Source of the DNA: Entoloma clypeatum
Lineage: Eukaryota > Basidiomycota > Agaricomycetes > Agaricales > Entolomataceae
DNA: 64,000 nt
Reading direction: 5' to 3'
NCBI GenBank assembly: GCA_963565915.1
Contig: OY751486.1
Span: forward strand, 372,001-436,000
A program made the translations under genes and the position numbers. A model generated the notes under the pieces. The model was not told the origin of the DNA, made no database searches, and saw nothing but the letters and a program-made list of their open reading frames with translations. Each line of letters starts with the position of its first letter. The first letter of the stretch is position 1. Positions 29,593-41,589 of this stretch are shown piece after piece.

Positions 29593-29878
29593 TGCCCCAC
29601 CTCCACTCCATCTGGCCACCACCTCCGCCCAACGGCCACCACTCGTGCCCACTGACCACCACTCATGTCCAATGGCCCCTCTAGTGCCCAATGGCCACCT
29701 CTAATGCCCAACGCCATTCACTCGCGCCCAACACCGTCCCTTGAAGCTCAACAGCCCCCACTTCTGCCCAACGGTCCCTTTTTGCGCCCAACGGCGTCCA
29801 CTCATGCCCAACGCCCTCCCTTCGCAACGGCCCCTTTTTGCGCCCACTCACGCCCAACGCGTCCACTCACGCCCAACT
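29593..29878. repeat. GCCCAACG minisatellite
   Basis: About 15 irregular units of 15-22 bp with the core GCCCAACGNCC, separated by CACTCATGCCC-like spacers. Related to the tract at 26832-26975. Confidence 0.85.
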
Positions 29879-29879
29879 A

Positions 29880-30059
29880 GTGTTTTGAGGTCCAGTTTAC
29901 TTTCATTGGTTTCAGACCGAGACCGGACCGAACCAGTGAAAGACCGGGCCGCCGGTCTTGGTCTTTAAGGTTTTGGATCATGGCCGTTCCTCGGTTCACT
30001 TGAAACTTTAGAGTTTGAAACAATGATAAACTAAATTATATACAACTGATTCTATCACT
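29880..30059. other. CCGG/CCAGT-rich stretch, possible subterminal transposon region
   Basis: Clustered GACCGAGACCGGACCG, GACCGGGCCGCCGGTC and CCAGT words resemble subterminal repeats of DNA transposons. It precedes the Plavaka pseudogene and may be its left end, but no terminal inverted repeat was matched on the right. Confidence 0.3.
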
Positions 30060-32716
30060 AGCGAGACTCTACTCCACCACCATGTCCACCATCTCTGAGT
30101 CCAATCCGCACTCCATTGCCTTCTCCTCAACCTGTATCTCCATCACCACCTAAATTCTATCCTTCTGGTCGTCCTTTCTGAAAGCGAATGCCTACGTGGA
30201 AATCCCAACCTCAGCTTGCTGATGAACTCCCTCCTGAGCTCATCTGTCAATGAAAAGTTTTTTGCTCCCTTCATGAATGCAACCATATTTCGCTTGATGG
30301 ATTGGTTCTACTCTGGGTCGAATATGAAGTCTCTTTCAGAGCTGGATTGTCTTGTGAACAATGTCCTTCTTGCTGATGATTTCAAAAGAGAAGATCTCGA
30401 GGGCTTTCGTGCTTCGCGTGAAGCTGAACGTTTGGACAGAATCAACAATACTCAGAGTTCTCGTTTTTTGGCCAACAATGGCTGGATTGAGACTGCAGTT
30501 CAGATTTCTCTTCCCGCTGATGATATCCAGCACATTTTGGAAGACTCAGCTTCTGGCCTATTTTACCGACCCCTGCTCCAGGTTATCAAGGCCACGTTTC
30601 AAGATACCACCGCCAAGAATTTTCATTTCTTTCCATTTCACGAATACTGGAAGCCCTCGCCAGATGCACCTCCCGAATGCATCTACTTGGAAATTTATTC
30701 TGCAGATGCTTATCTGAAGGAACATGAGAAGATTAATTCTCTGCCCCCGGAACCCAGTTGTACTTTGGAGAGAGTCATTGCAAGTATCATGGTCTGGTCT
30801 GACTCAACTCATCTGGCGAACCTCAGCAAGTACATTCGTGGTAAACCCACATCATTTTCTGCTCATCATTTGGCATATATTCCCAGTGTAAGATGATTCG
30901 ACTCATCTTCATAGGTATCAGCTTATATTATTTTTTGATTAAGCTTCCCGACACAATTCAAGACTTCTACAAATCTGTTTTTCACAAAGCAGCAACATCA
31001 GATGTCCTCACATATTGTAAACGCGAACTTTTCCATGCTTTATGGCACCTTATTTTGGATCCTCAATTTATGGCGGCATATGTTCATGGAATCATAATTG
31101 AATGTGCCGACAAAATTCTACGCAGGTTTTACCCCCAATTCTTCACATACTCGGCCGATTATCCTGAAAAGTAAGGTGAAATTTAATAGTCACATGCCTA
31201 ATTCTGATGAGCCTTAGAATTCTTCTGGCAACAATCAAATTCCTTGGACGATGCCCTTGTCCCCGCTGCCTAATCCAAAAAAATAATATTGATGATCTAG
31301 GAACCCGCATGGACTGGCACATATGAGTATCAAGGGCGCGACAAGACAACAACTCTCGGTAAAGCAAAATTCAGAGAGCCCGGCACTTGATCTATGAGGA
31401 TGGGATAAATGTTGGTGCTGCCCACATTGAAAAAATCATCGGCTTACATTCTCTCGTGCCAACTCGGGTGAGTGCCAAATTATCATTCACTCGTCACAAA
31501 ATCATTTTGCATAGAATGCTTTTTCAGAATGCTTTCAACCACATGGATTCGATTATCACACTATGTTTGCACCGGATTTGCTTCATGAGTTTGAGCTGGG
31601 AGTTTTCAAGGCAGTTTTCACTCACTTAATGCGGATTTTGCATGTTGGAGGTGAAGACTCAATCCAAACTCTTAATGAGCGATAAGAGATTAAATATTTG
31701 AATGATATTTTACTCCTCACCTTTAAATTTATTAGTTATCGACTTGTTCCAATGTTCAGACATGATACTATCCGTCGGTTTAGTAATAATGCCTCGGCTA
31801 TGAAGAAAATGGCTGGACACGATTTTGAAGATCTACTTCAGGCGCTCATCTCGTCTAAGAATAAATTCACATGTTCATTTCTTGTATAGTGTGCAATTCC
31901 CGTCTTTGAAGGATTGTTACCGGAATCCCATAATGGAGATATACTTGAGCTTATCTTCAAACTTGCCACTACACGTCCAGGGAAAACAAATCAACTTCTT
32001 GTTTGTCCGCTGGTATGGAGCATCTGAATGGGGTGGATGGAAGGCGAAATGTCTACACAAGATTGGGTTTGTTCCCGGGAGCGACACCTCTGCTTTCGGA
32101 TTCCTTGACCCCGCGGAAATTATCCGCGGCGTTCATCTGATTCCAGCATTTGAATTCGGGAGAACATCTGAGCTTTTGCCTCCAAGTTCCATCGCACAAA
32201 GCAATGGAAACAAAGACAAAGACTGGCAGTACTATTATGTCTCTATGTAAGTACTTACTTTGTGCTTATTCTATTGAATACCACTGATTTTTGGACAGGT
32301 TCATCAATAGAGATATGCTCATGTGTTTCCACAGAGGTGGCGTTGGCCACAAATCCACACGAATGGCAATGAATTTTTTCCTATCTGATCGCGATCCAAC
32401 TGACAACGTGTAATCTTATGAAGCCATACCAGAAGAACATCTGGAACTCGACCTGGCCAAGCCTCCTCTAGAAAGTGATGAGGACGGCGAGTTGGATGAT
32501 GAAGCTGCCGCAGAAGACACTAAGGACCCGAATGAGGAGCCTGACTACGGTTATGTTGCTGCGGAGCCCAGTGACGATCCCAAAGATCCAGAGTGGGAAG
32601 AAATCAATGGGGCCGAAGTTGAGGATGAGTTTGATTCCGATTTTTACGAATCGGACAGTGACATACTAGGCGGTACAGGTGATGATGGCGGCGAGGGTAA
32701 GTTTGGAGATTTGTAA
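30060..32716 (+). pseudogene. Plavaka-type transposase pseudogene
   Basis: Collinear with Plavaka (agaric cut-and-paste) transposases. N-terminal exon 30216-30886: FHFFPFHEYWKPSPDAPPEC, IMVWSDSTHLANL, SKYIRGKPTS. Intron 1 about 30887-30942. Exon LPDTIQDFYKSVF to YSADYPEK. Intron 2 about 31172-31216. Then ATIKFLGRCPCPRCL, a TGA after DWHI near 31324, HTMFAPDLLHEFELGVFKA near 31555, and CAIPVFEGLLPESHNGDILE. The C-terminal part is FLFVRWYG, GFLDPAEIIRGVHLIPAFEF and DWQYYYVSM, then an intron (32249-32300) and an acidic tail. Lesions: a short deletion between THLAN and SKYIRG, stops near 30200, 31324 and 31683, a lost splice donor, and a deletion after ELIFKLAT. It is therefore not functional. 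Confidence 0.88.
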
Positions 32717-33083
32717 CTAGACATAGTTGCCAGCTTTACCGTATTATAGTAGACTACGAATGAAATAGGGGAAGTCCAAAGCCAGCGACTCAATTCTGAG
32801 AAACCAGTTTTATGAGACATTCAGTGCTAACATAATACCCTCTATATATTGCCTTACATGACTGGTGGCCTGTCATATTTAACCCAGCAAGCCTTGTATG
32901 CCACAAGACCTGCCTGTTACGAGCATGCATGATTAAACATACCCATACTTGCCAATACTCATGAGTGCACACCATACAAGCTTGCATCCAGCCTAGTATT
33001 CATCTCATGTAAGTCAATACTCATCAAATTTCAACTTACTAGATCGTGTATTGTCAGACATGCGGACTGCTTTTTTGCTGATG
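32717..33083. other. No gene recognised
   Basis: Follows the Plavaka acidic tail and may hold the right end of that element. Nothing else is recognised. Confidence 0.4.
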
Positions 33084-33478
33084 CATTACCTCCACCTTTA
33101 CTATAGAAATCCTATATAATCTCTTCGACCCAAGTCATAAACATCTGACTTGAAGGGGTCATGTCATATCAGTCATACAATATGTTCCGCAGATCATGAG
33201 GTATCGATCCGCGGCAACTAAGGACACCACCCTCGACTGCCCGTCTCTGTTAGTGAGTACTCATACTCGATATGATTGAGGGGCCACCAATTGAAGACTT
33301 CAGATCCGCAGAACACCAGGTCCAATATACATAGGTTTTGGGGAGACCTTGGTGAACCTGCAACTACACAAGGTCCTCCCCAAACAGCCTCCCAAACGGT
33401 CAATTTACATGACTTTACAACAAATCTAGCCATAAGGTAGCCATTACCTCTACCTTTACTATAGAAATTCTATATAAT
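33084..33478. repeat. 37-bp direct repeats flanking a palindrome-bearing segment
   Basis: A 37-bp block at 33084-33120 (ATTACCTCCACCTTTACTAT and on to TATATAAT) recurs at 33442-33478 with two differences. The 321 bp between them hold a hairpin (GGGGAGACCTTG around 33340 with CAAGGTCCTCCCC around 33369). The right copy abuts the point where the LINE ORF2 frame ends. This may be a small insertion element or recombined LTR remnants; the class is unknown. Confidence 0.6.
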
Positions 33479-34060
33479 GCGGAGGAGGTCAAGGAGGGGG
33501 GCGATCGCGTCCTCAGGAGAGTTAAGATGGTGGTTGTGGACTGCCCTCCCAGAGTGGGTGGTGCCGATTGAAGTCGCTGAGCCAGAGCATATTGTCGAAT
33601 GGGGTGGGGCATGCAGTGAGGATGGAGGAGGCAAGATAGTTGCGCATGGCGGAGATGCTGTCGTTGTGATTACAGTCGTTGTATACATTGAAAAGGGATA
33701 AGTGTCCAAATTTGCCCTTGAATCAGAGAGCAGTTATGTCAGCGCTAGGAATGTCGAGCTGAGTGTATGAGTCTGCTGATATTCGTGTTGACCATGATTA
33801 TAGAGCACGTACGGGGGGAGTCGTTGTTGAGGTGGGGCATGGGGTAGATGATATGCCAGTAGGGTGAACCACGCGTGTTACCGAGGCTGTCGAGCCAAGG
33901 TTCCTGGATCACGATGATGTCCCAGATAGCAGGGTTGGCGGTGTTCAGGATGTATTGCTGGGCATGTTTGGATTTGTGGGTGTTTTGTTGCCAGATGCGT
34001 AATTTGGTTGGTGAGCTGGAGGGTCGTACTAACATGTAGTGGTTGCGGGGGGGGGCGGTC
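33479..34060 (-). pseudogene. LINE ORF2 endonuclease (EEP) fragment
   Basis: The minus strand reads LRIWQQNTHKSKHAQQYILN, DIIVIQEPWLD, RTCSIIMVNTNI, then with stops FNVYNDCNHNDSI and LWLSDFNRHHPLWEGS. These are the N-terminal, catalytic-Glu and DFNRHHPLWE blocks of LINE apurinic-type endonucleases. The frame is truncated at the 37-bp repeat; RT is absent. It lies 3' of ORF1 on the same strand. Confidence 0.8.
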
Positions 34061-34174
34061 GTTCATGGACTCTGTCGGGCCGGAATTGGGAGCGGTAAAG
34101 GTGTCTAGGGTCTGTTGACGGAGCCAGCCCACTTGGGTCCAACCGTCAGGTTGGGGGCGCATCGGAGAGTGGTC

Positions 34175-35668
34175 TCAACAATGTCTGTGGGCTGGGGGGG
34201 AAGTGGATAGCTTAGGCGGCTTGGGGTAGTGGTTGTCTAACTCAGAGCATTTGGCGAGGAAGGTAGGGCAGCTTCTGAAGTAGCTCATGTGGTGGAGTGA
34301 GGGTCCACAGGAGACACAGTGTGGGGGTTGCTTGGGTGGGCATTCGTTGGTGGGGTGTGCTTTGCTTGCGCAGTGGGCACATGTTTCATTGTTGGTGCAT
34401 GTGGCGCGAATGTGTCCATATTGCTGCCATTTGTTGCAGTGCATGGGTTCGCGTAGGTCTTTGATTACAGTGATCACATGTCCCGCAACAAAGGTCTTCT
34501 TGGTGAGGAGGTGATTGGCGGATTCGGGCGTGAGGCAGCTTAGTTTGAGGGAGGCAGCAGTTTGCTTGGGGCTGCGACGGTCCGGGCATTTGATCCAGGA
34601 GGCTGAGGTTATGGATCCGGGTTGCAGGTCGTTATCCTGCTCGATTGCGTCCAAGTGGAGGCGGTCTGAGTGGTTGAAGTTGCCAGTGCAGGGTACAAAT
34701 TTGAAGATGAGGTTGTAGGACTTGGGTTTGATGGAGGCGAAGTGGTCGGAGAGGAGGGTGGAGGTGGGCTCTTGCATATGACTTGAGATGGGTGGCCGAT
34801 TCAGGAGAGTCGAGGTCGAGAAGGTAGGCGCCTCTGTCAAGGACTTGGATCCCGCAGACCCTGGTCTTGGCCTTCTGGGTCGAGTCAGAATCCAAGAAGG
34901 CAGTTTTGAGTTCGTCAAGATCCCGGAGGCGGTTGTTGATGCCATCGCGGATCTTGGATATGGCTTCGGAGGCAGGTTTCCTGGGGATCGGGTCCAACTT
35001 GGGGTCAATCAGAATGAGGATCGAGCGGGAGGCGGCAAGAAGGCGTTGTTGGATTCTTGTGTGGTCGGAAAAAGCCGAGGAGTTGAAGGTTCTTGGAATG
35101 GCTACTGGATGGGGGGGAGTGGGGGCACTGAGGCTTTTGGAGAGGATTCAGCATTGGCGGCGGCGATCAGTTTGGAGGCAATGTCCTTGAGGTTGGCGGT
35201 GGTCGAGGAATGTTGGGTCGCGGTTTCCTTGAGATTGAGGGAAGTTGCAGCTTGATGAGCGGCGTTGGCGTCGAGGAAAGCTTTCACGGCGATGAGGTCG
35301 GTGTTGGCTTCGGAGAGGAGGGAGGAGACTTTCTCGGCAACTGCGGTGGCTAGGGAGGTGGAAAGGGTGTCAGCGATGTCGTCTTTGAGTAGGAAGGCTA
35401 CTCCTTGAATTGCAGCCACGGCCTCTACCGGGATCTTGGGGAGGAGTGCTGCGGTGAGGAGAATCCGGATGAGTTTGGACCGGTCATAGGGATTGGCAGC
35501 CAGGACCCAGCCTTTGGAGTCGAACCACTTGCAGGCATCTTGGCTGTTGTTGATCGTCCCGTGAGTGCCGGTCATCAGGCTCGTGATTTCGGATCGCGTG
35601 CGGAGCGGTTTCTGGATGGCATTTGGGGTCCCGGCCCTTTGGGGCGGGTTTTTCGAGGGGATCAACAT
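34175..35668 (-). pseudogene. LINE ORF1 with zinc knuckles
   Basis: Two overlapping frames (35668-35102 and 35008-34175). The N-terminal part has a helical region (AVAAIQGVAFLLKDDIADTL, KVSSLLSEANTDLIAVKAFL). The C-terminal part has three zinc motifs: CNKWQQYGHIRATC (second Cys replaced by Trp), CAHCASKAHPTNEC and CVSCGPSLHHMSYFRSC. Such proteins bind LINE RNA. The frame changes near 35000, and the damaged knuckle indicates decay. The endonuclease of ORF2 follows immediately. Confidence 0.8.
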
Positions 35669-35704
35669 GGGGTCGAGTGTTTCCTGGGGTTCGGGTTGAC
35701 GTTG

Positions 35705-36090
35705 AGGTCGTGATGGTAGCAGGTCAAGGAGTGTCCTATAGTCTGCTTACAGGAGACTAACCTGCTTCAGGAAGAGCAATGTTGCAAGGAACACCATTCG
35801 AAAAATAAAATTTGTAGGCAGACCATAGGTCTAGATTTGTTCCCTGAGCAACAAGGTCAGTTTCGGGTATAATTATTGCAGTATAGGAAACTTAATACAG
35901 TACTGGATTACAAGCAAATAACGATAGTGAGTATAATTAGATAGTTACGCCATCCTTAGATAGATATCGGGGTACATAAGTAAACGGCAATCCAATGAAT
36001 TCATCCGATTGAACCTGTATCATGAACCATGTCCAGTTGCGTAACATCCCAGGTAAGGCTGGACCGAGTGCATGATGTTGCTCATGGTGT
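35705..36090. other. LINE 5' flank and AT-rich spacer, no gene
   Basis: The region upstream of the LINE ORF1 start and downstream of the host transcription-factor stop. Nothing else recognised. Confidence 0.4.
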
Positions 36091-39000
36091 TCAGATATGT
36101 GCCCCAATCATTGAGCCTAGAGTGGTGGTACCATCAGCTTCAATAACGAGAGGCAAGTGAGGAAAAATGTACTCAATCCCAGATGGCGGATTTGACCACA
36201 TAGAATATACATCGTTGCTCAGCGAGGTCTGGAGATCCATGTCCATCTGTGAACCAGTACTCCATCCTGTCATGTTGCCAGAGTAAGGACCAGGCGCAGG
36301 TAGATCGTTGGTGACCCCATAATCAGGATTGTCGAAGAATGCAGCGCCGCTTGAACGACATGACATCGGCGAGGGTCCACCACGATGGCTCTGGAGGGCA
36401 GGGAATGCGCAAGGGTCACTAACACTAGCCCACACTCCAGAGGACCCGTAACTCTGCATCCCTGGCACCGTCTGATGAAAGGCCATACCACTTGAGACAC
36501 CAGAGTACGGCGACGGCGACGACGCCGCAGGGCCAGGATCACCGAGACCCAAATCTTCCACAAACAATCGTTCAGTCTGGAAGGTACTGTCGCCGATGTC
36601 AGGTGGCACTATTGATCCGGTCTGCGTCCAGTACATCAACGAAGAGCCGCTGAAAGATAAATGTGATGACGGAAACCTCCCAAGCTCGGTGCTGTACACC
36701 GGCAACTGCGGCGGCGGCTGCGGCTGTTGTTGAGCTGTCGGTGTTGATTCACCCGCCTTGACCCCGACGTCATCTGCGGCAGGACGTCAACGGCAACTTG
36801 TCCCTCCACCCGTCCCTCTGGTGAAGAAGCAGAAAGCGGACTGGTGGTATATGTAGACGGATCCAGCGACCCATACGGCGAAGTAGGCTGCGTTGCTGGA
36901 TAGTCCGCATCTCGTTGCCTCTTCTTACTCGGCAGGGACGGGGGAGCGGTAGGTCGCCTGCGGAGGCCAGATGCCGGAGGATGTCCCTGTCATCTAAGGT
37001 TTGGCATCACCTCCATAATTGAATTTAAAGGACTGACCGGAGACGACCAGAAGAATTCCAGCTACAAGGCACATGAGTATCAGGACAGAAAAGATTGAAA
37101 GGGCATGAAAGGACATACCGACTTTCACAAACTTTGAGTGCATCCATGCATTGATTCACATCCGACATCTCCTTATTTGGGTCTGTAGTCTTCCCGCACT
37201 ACATGTTCAGAAGGAGGATGGTGGCAACTGTGAACGCTGTGATCTGTACCGGGCATTGAGAGGGACTTCAGCAAAAAGCCAAGAAAATAATGAGAGAAGG
37301 AACTCTGTGAAAAGGTATATGACGAGGGATAAGTGATATGTAGTGCCCCTTTCGTCCAAGCGCAGCCAAATCAAAATCAATATTCACCTCCAAATGCGGT
37401 ATCATCCCAATACCCCTCTTCCTCTGGGCATCAAAGATATGGCTACATGCCCTTGCCGCATTGGTGCATATCGCAAGCGACGGGAATGATGTCAGAGACG
37501 GAATGAACAGTCGGTGGATGAGGATTTGGACATCGTAGTAGCGGCCATAGAGGAATGCAGACTGCTCGAAAAACTGGGCGTTTTCACAGTTGGGATCCCA
37601 ACGGACTAGAAGGAAATGAAGGTAGTAGGGGGGTTACAAAGCGAAGGAGGAGGGCAAGCTCACAATGATTAGGGACGGAATAAACCCATTGGTTCAGAGT
37701 CGAGTTGAGGTCAGAGACGATCTGTTGTTCCCAATCCCGGCTGACGAGGCTGAGAAGGGCCTTGTTCTTACTCAACAAATACTGAAAGGGGAGGTCAGGT
37801 TACGCTGAGTGGCACAGACGAGGCAAGGCAAACCATATGATTGTTCTCGTCAACATTGCCAACACCTTGTTAAGTTTCAGACTTAGCACGAAGGCTGTAA
37901 TCAATGATGGTTTGTCCGCTGGTTGTCTGAAGAAGACCTCGCCACTCTCAGATGAGAACCAGTACTCATCATTGCATTCGACTGGGAAGTTGGGGTCGAA
38001 GCTGTGATAAACCTCTGAGAAAGTGACGGGGGAGGGGTGGAGCAAACCCACTCTTCATCTTGGATTGCAGATGGCCGTCCCAAAGTGACGCTGATCTTGA
38101 GATCCAGGGACACAAGAACCCTGTATGTCTGAGATTGGTTGGATACGACCCGACGTGCGAAGGCGATAACCTCACCAGAATGCCCGCTTCCACAACTCAT
38201 CGTCGATGGTCATCCCCAGCTTCCGTCGATGAACCCCGGCATCCTGCGCCTGTCTTATTCCGATCCCGACCATTATCCACGAATAATGTGGCGTAGATGT
38301 ACCCTGGAGGTACTGTAAAGCAAGCTGAAAGCGACAGAATCAGTCGAAATTGAAGAAATGAGAGCGAGAACCGCCCAACATACACAATGAAATTGCAAAT
38401 CATATAAAGATGCGCGCTCGCGATACAACCATGTGTGCGTGTGCACCTGATCAAACCATTTCCACCTAGAGGACCACCAGTCATCCACACCATCCAACTT
38501 CACCCTTTGGGCGTCCGAGTAACGCGAGCCCACGGCACACACCAAGAGTAGAATCTCTGCAAATCTGTTGTTCGTGAAATGGAGCCCCGCGGCGACAGAC
38601 CCTTCGAATGTTGGACGGTGGAGGAGGGGCAGAAAGAGGTTGACGCTTGTGAAGTAATGGTTGATTAGAGACGCGACAAGGTCTGGCGGGGGAAAGTTAA
38701 AGTTGACTCTTCCGACTTCCTCGCCAGGTTTTTCCCACTGTTGAGAGAGACAGAATTAGGCCGATTCACAAGGGCCAAGGGGATCAACTCACGGGGTGGA
38801 CAGACCAAAATTCTGGTCTGCGTGGTTGGGGGGAGCTGGGACCCACATAGGTCGCTTTGACTTCCAACACCGTAGCTATCAGCCCAGCACTGCTTGACTT
38901 TCCCAAGAATCGCGGCTCCTCGACAGACAGTTTTGACATTCCCTCTATCATCCCATCGGCGTCGTCGCCTGCAGTCGGGGACTGATCGTTATTGTTGTTA

Positions 39001-39668
39001 TCGCCGAGCGCGCGGGCGCTGACGGCTTGGGTCAGGGTGCTGGCAATATAGGAGGAAGGGCTTTGTTGGATGGGAGTGTTGGAGGTGGTGTCGATGGGCC
39101 AGCCATCGATTTTGGAGGCCTCTAGGTCTTTCAGAACTTCCTCATTGGGGCAGATCTGATAGGAAGGGTCATCGTTAGATTAACTGCAAAGGGTGGACAC
39201 GAACCTTGCTGAGGAGGCTCTCAAGTTTTTCAAGTCGATTCTCCAGCCATTCTACATATCCGTGCGATGGGTTTTTTGAGATTGTATCTCGAGCTGTGGG
39301 GGTAGTAAGACTTACCCTTTCGAAGGTCCACGTTTCTAGACAAGGTTGGTCAAAAATTCGCAAGCGAAGCGAGGAAGACGAACCTTTGCTGCTTCGAGAT
39401 ATGTGCACTCCAATGTATATGCCACGCAATTGGAGCACCTTTTACCTGGCTTTTTCCCACCGTCACCTGCCACAATTGAGTTTCTTTTCAAAGAACACGA
39501 GAAACACCAAGGCTTACAACGTACTGGTAACCTCTGGTTAGAGAAATTAGAAATGTATTGAAACGAAAGCTTACTTTTCTTTCTCCTGCAGATGTCACAT
39601 GCACGCTGTACGTGTCTCTTCTTCGTGGTAATATTCTCATCGTTGCATTCGTCTTCGTTGGACGACAT
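36091..39668 (-). CDS. Zn(II)2Cys6 transcription factor with fungal_trans domain (multi-exon)
   Basis: Start chosen at ATG 39668 (MSSNEDE; 39710 is an alternative). The zinc cluster is assembled from exon 1 (to 39575: RACDICRRKK), a 6-nt microexon (39523-39518, TACGTT) and exon 3 (from 39466), with 51-nt introns 39524-39574 and 39467-39517. Spliced, it gives C-x2-C-x6-C-x9-C-x2-C-x6-C, ending CSNCVAYTLEC. After a third intron come the linker coiled coil (YVEWLENRLEKLESLLSK) and the middle-homology domain: NFNFPPPDLVASLINHYF, HRPTFEGS, YLQGTSTPHYSW, WKRAFWVLVSLDLKISVTLG, GRPSAIQDEE, FPVECNDEYW. The last frame (36705-36091) is Ser/Pro-rich and ends with a YSMWSNPPSGIEYIF-type tail. Later introns were only partly resolved. 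The protein is a nuclear DNA-binding regulator; its targets are unknown. It is probably the only intact host gene here. Confidence 0.85.
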
Positions 39669-39759
39669 GTGTGTAGCTGGCAAGGTTGTGTCCTGCGATA
39701 GGTCCACCATCTCCAAACCAACTTGGCATGCTCTTTCAGCACCTGCTTTGGTGGCGGGG

Positions 39760-41470
39760 CGGCGTCTTCTCACCCATCACCACTTTTGTCGCCAACAAAA
39801 TGGCCGCGTTCGACCCCTTCGCACCTAGAGACACGGGCACAGCAGCACGAGGTATGCATACCCTCGCCTCCCACCATTTCCGCCCGCTAAAGACGCACCA
39901 CAGCAGACATGCATTCCCTTCGCACCTCGACTCGAGGGCAGGAGGACGAGGTACGCACACTGAACTTCGCACCATCGATGGGTGCTAACAAGTATGCACC
40001 ACAGCGGAACGGCCTTGACCAACCCCGTCCCGACCTTAGACCGATGCACGCACTCACCTCCTCGAACATTTATATCACACCGTCGATGGCAGCACCCACC
40101 ACTCCAGCCCACGAGAGAGTGTACTCTTGCGTTGGACTTGGCCGTTGCAACACGGGGGTTTACCTCTACATCTGTAATATGTATTGTATACTTCAAATCA
40201 GCTACCTAGCATGCTGTCGATGAACACCCACAGATATGTTCTCTCGCACACCGTCCAAAATCGCTCGTCCCCACTGGAGTTAGTACATGCCATATCTAGG
40301 TGACAACAAAGGTCACTCCAAACACCCACTTCCTCTCAAGCAGACCCCAGGGCTGTAACCAGGACACGCACCGTCTCACTCTGTCACGAGACGATTGTGT
40401 GACGACGCCAAAGACACCCACCTTCAACGAAGAGATGAGACGCCCCCGCCACGCGACCCAGGTGCAATCTGTCGACGAAATCGGGATCAGACGCCTGCCC
40501 TAGGACATTTCACTCCTCACTCCAACCAAGAGGGGGCGAGGCGGCTAAACATGCCCCGAAAGACATGCGACGCACTCTGTAGCCAACCGGACGCCTGGGC
40601 CGCAAGAGTACACCCAACTGTCCGATCCGTCGATCAAAGATAAGCAAATGACGACGACAACGACGCCGACAGCGTGTTCCGATCGACGTCGTCTGGGCTG
40701 ATCCCTTCACCCCTAGGAGTTGAGGTGTGCACACTGGCGCATCCATTGTTTTGGCTTTTCTGACAACACATTTCGTCCTCGACGACGTCTCTCTCTCTGC
40801 TCCCGTCGCCCTCCTCCCCTGACCTCCTCGTCCCTCCTGTTTCAAAGCCCGGCACGTGCACCCCCGTCGTTGTCACACCCACCACACTATCGGCACCAAT
40901 CGCGATGGAGCACGCCCCATGCACCACCACCACTGTGTCATTCCCATCCCCAGTGTAGCTGAGTTTGGGGATACACGTGCATATACTTGCACTCATACTC
41001 ATACTCATACCACCCCGCTCTCTCTCGCCTCATCCACGATGACCACTTTCTACTGGGGAGCGAGTCTCTGGTACAATGTAGATATCTCCGCTCAGCTCCC
41101 GATTTCCGGCCTCTGGTCCTCAAGAGACTTCGTCGACGATACACTCACCCATGCACGACGGGACCCACCACTAATACAAGACCCACCATCTCACCTCGAC
41201 GACAAAGAACTGAGATGGCTACACAGAATCTATCATCCCACCAACCCACCTCATCTCGTTGACAAAGAGACAATGCACCACGGACCCACCATCCCACCTC
41301 GACACCGAGGAGACGAATGGACGACACAAGACGAGGAATGTGGTGCCTACCACACCCCGCCTGATAGCTTACGCCGCAAGGGACGAGAGGCTACATCCTC
41401 ACGTCGTCAATAAGGAGACGAGACGGCTCACCACCTCACTTCGTCAACGAAGGGAAGAGACGGCTGGACC
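39760..41470. repeat. Degenerate tandem-repeat region, no gene
   Basis: Loosely repeated blocks occur: CGCACCT..GGGCAG.AG.ACGAGGTA.GCA at about 39824 and 39928, and ACCCACCATC/CACCTCGACGACAAAGA-like units of about 50 bp from 41160 to 41460. Open frames on both strands show no domain. Confidence 0.45.
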
Positions 41471-41589
41471 ATGAGTCCCAGTCCCTCACCTTCAACATTT
41501 CGCACCTACCCACGACCCAGGCGCAGCAATAATCGGTACGCATGCCCCGCTTCCCGGCAGTGGAGGGCGACAGAGGGCATAGGCACGTC

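Noticed and set aside
39524..39534. Alternative splice acceptor of the first intron of the transcription factor
   Set aside because: Using it does not restore the third cysteine of the zinc cluster and leads to a stop, whereas the 6-nt exon does.
40856..41413. 185-codon plus-strand ORF and its antisense partners
   Set aside because: Lies in the degenerate tandem-repeat region; Thr/His/Pro/Asp repeats follow the DNA repeat and no domain is seen.
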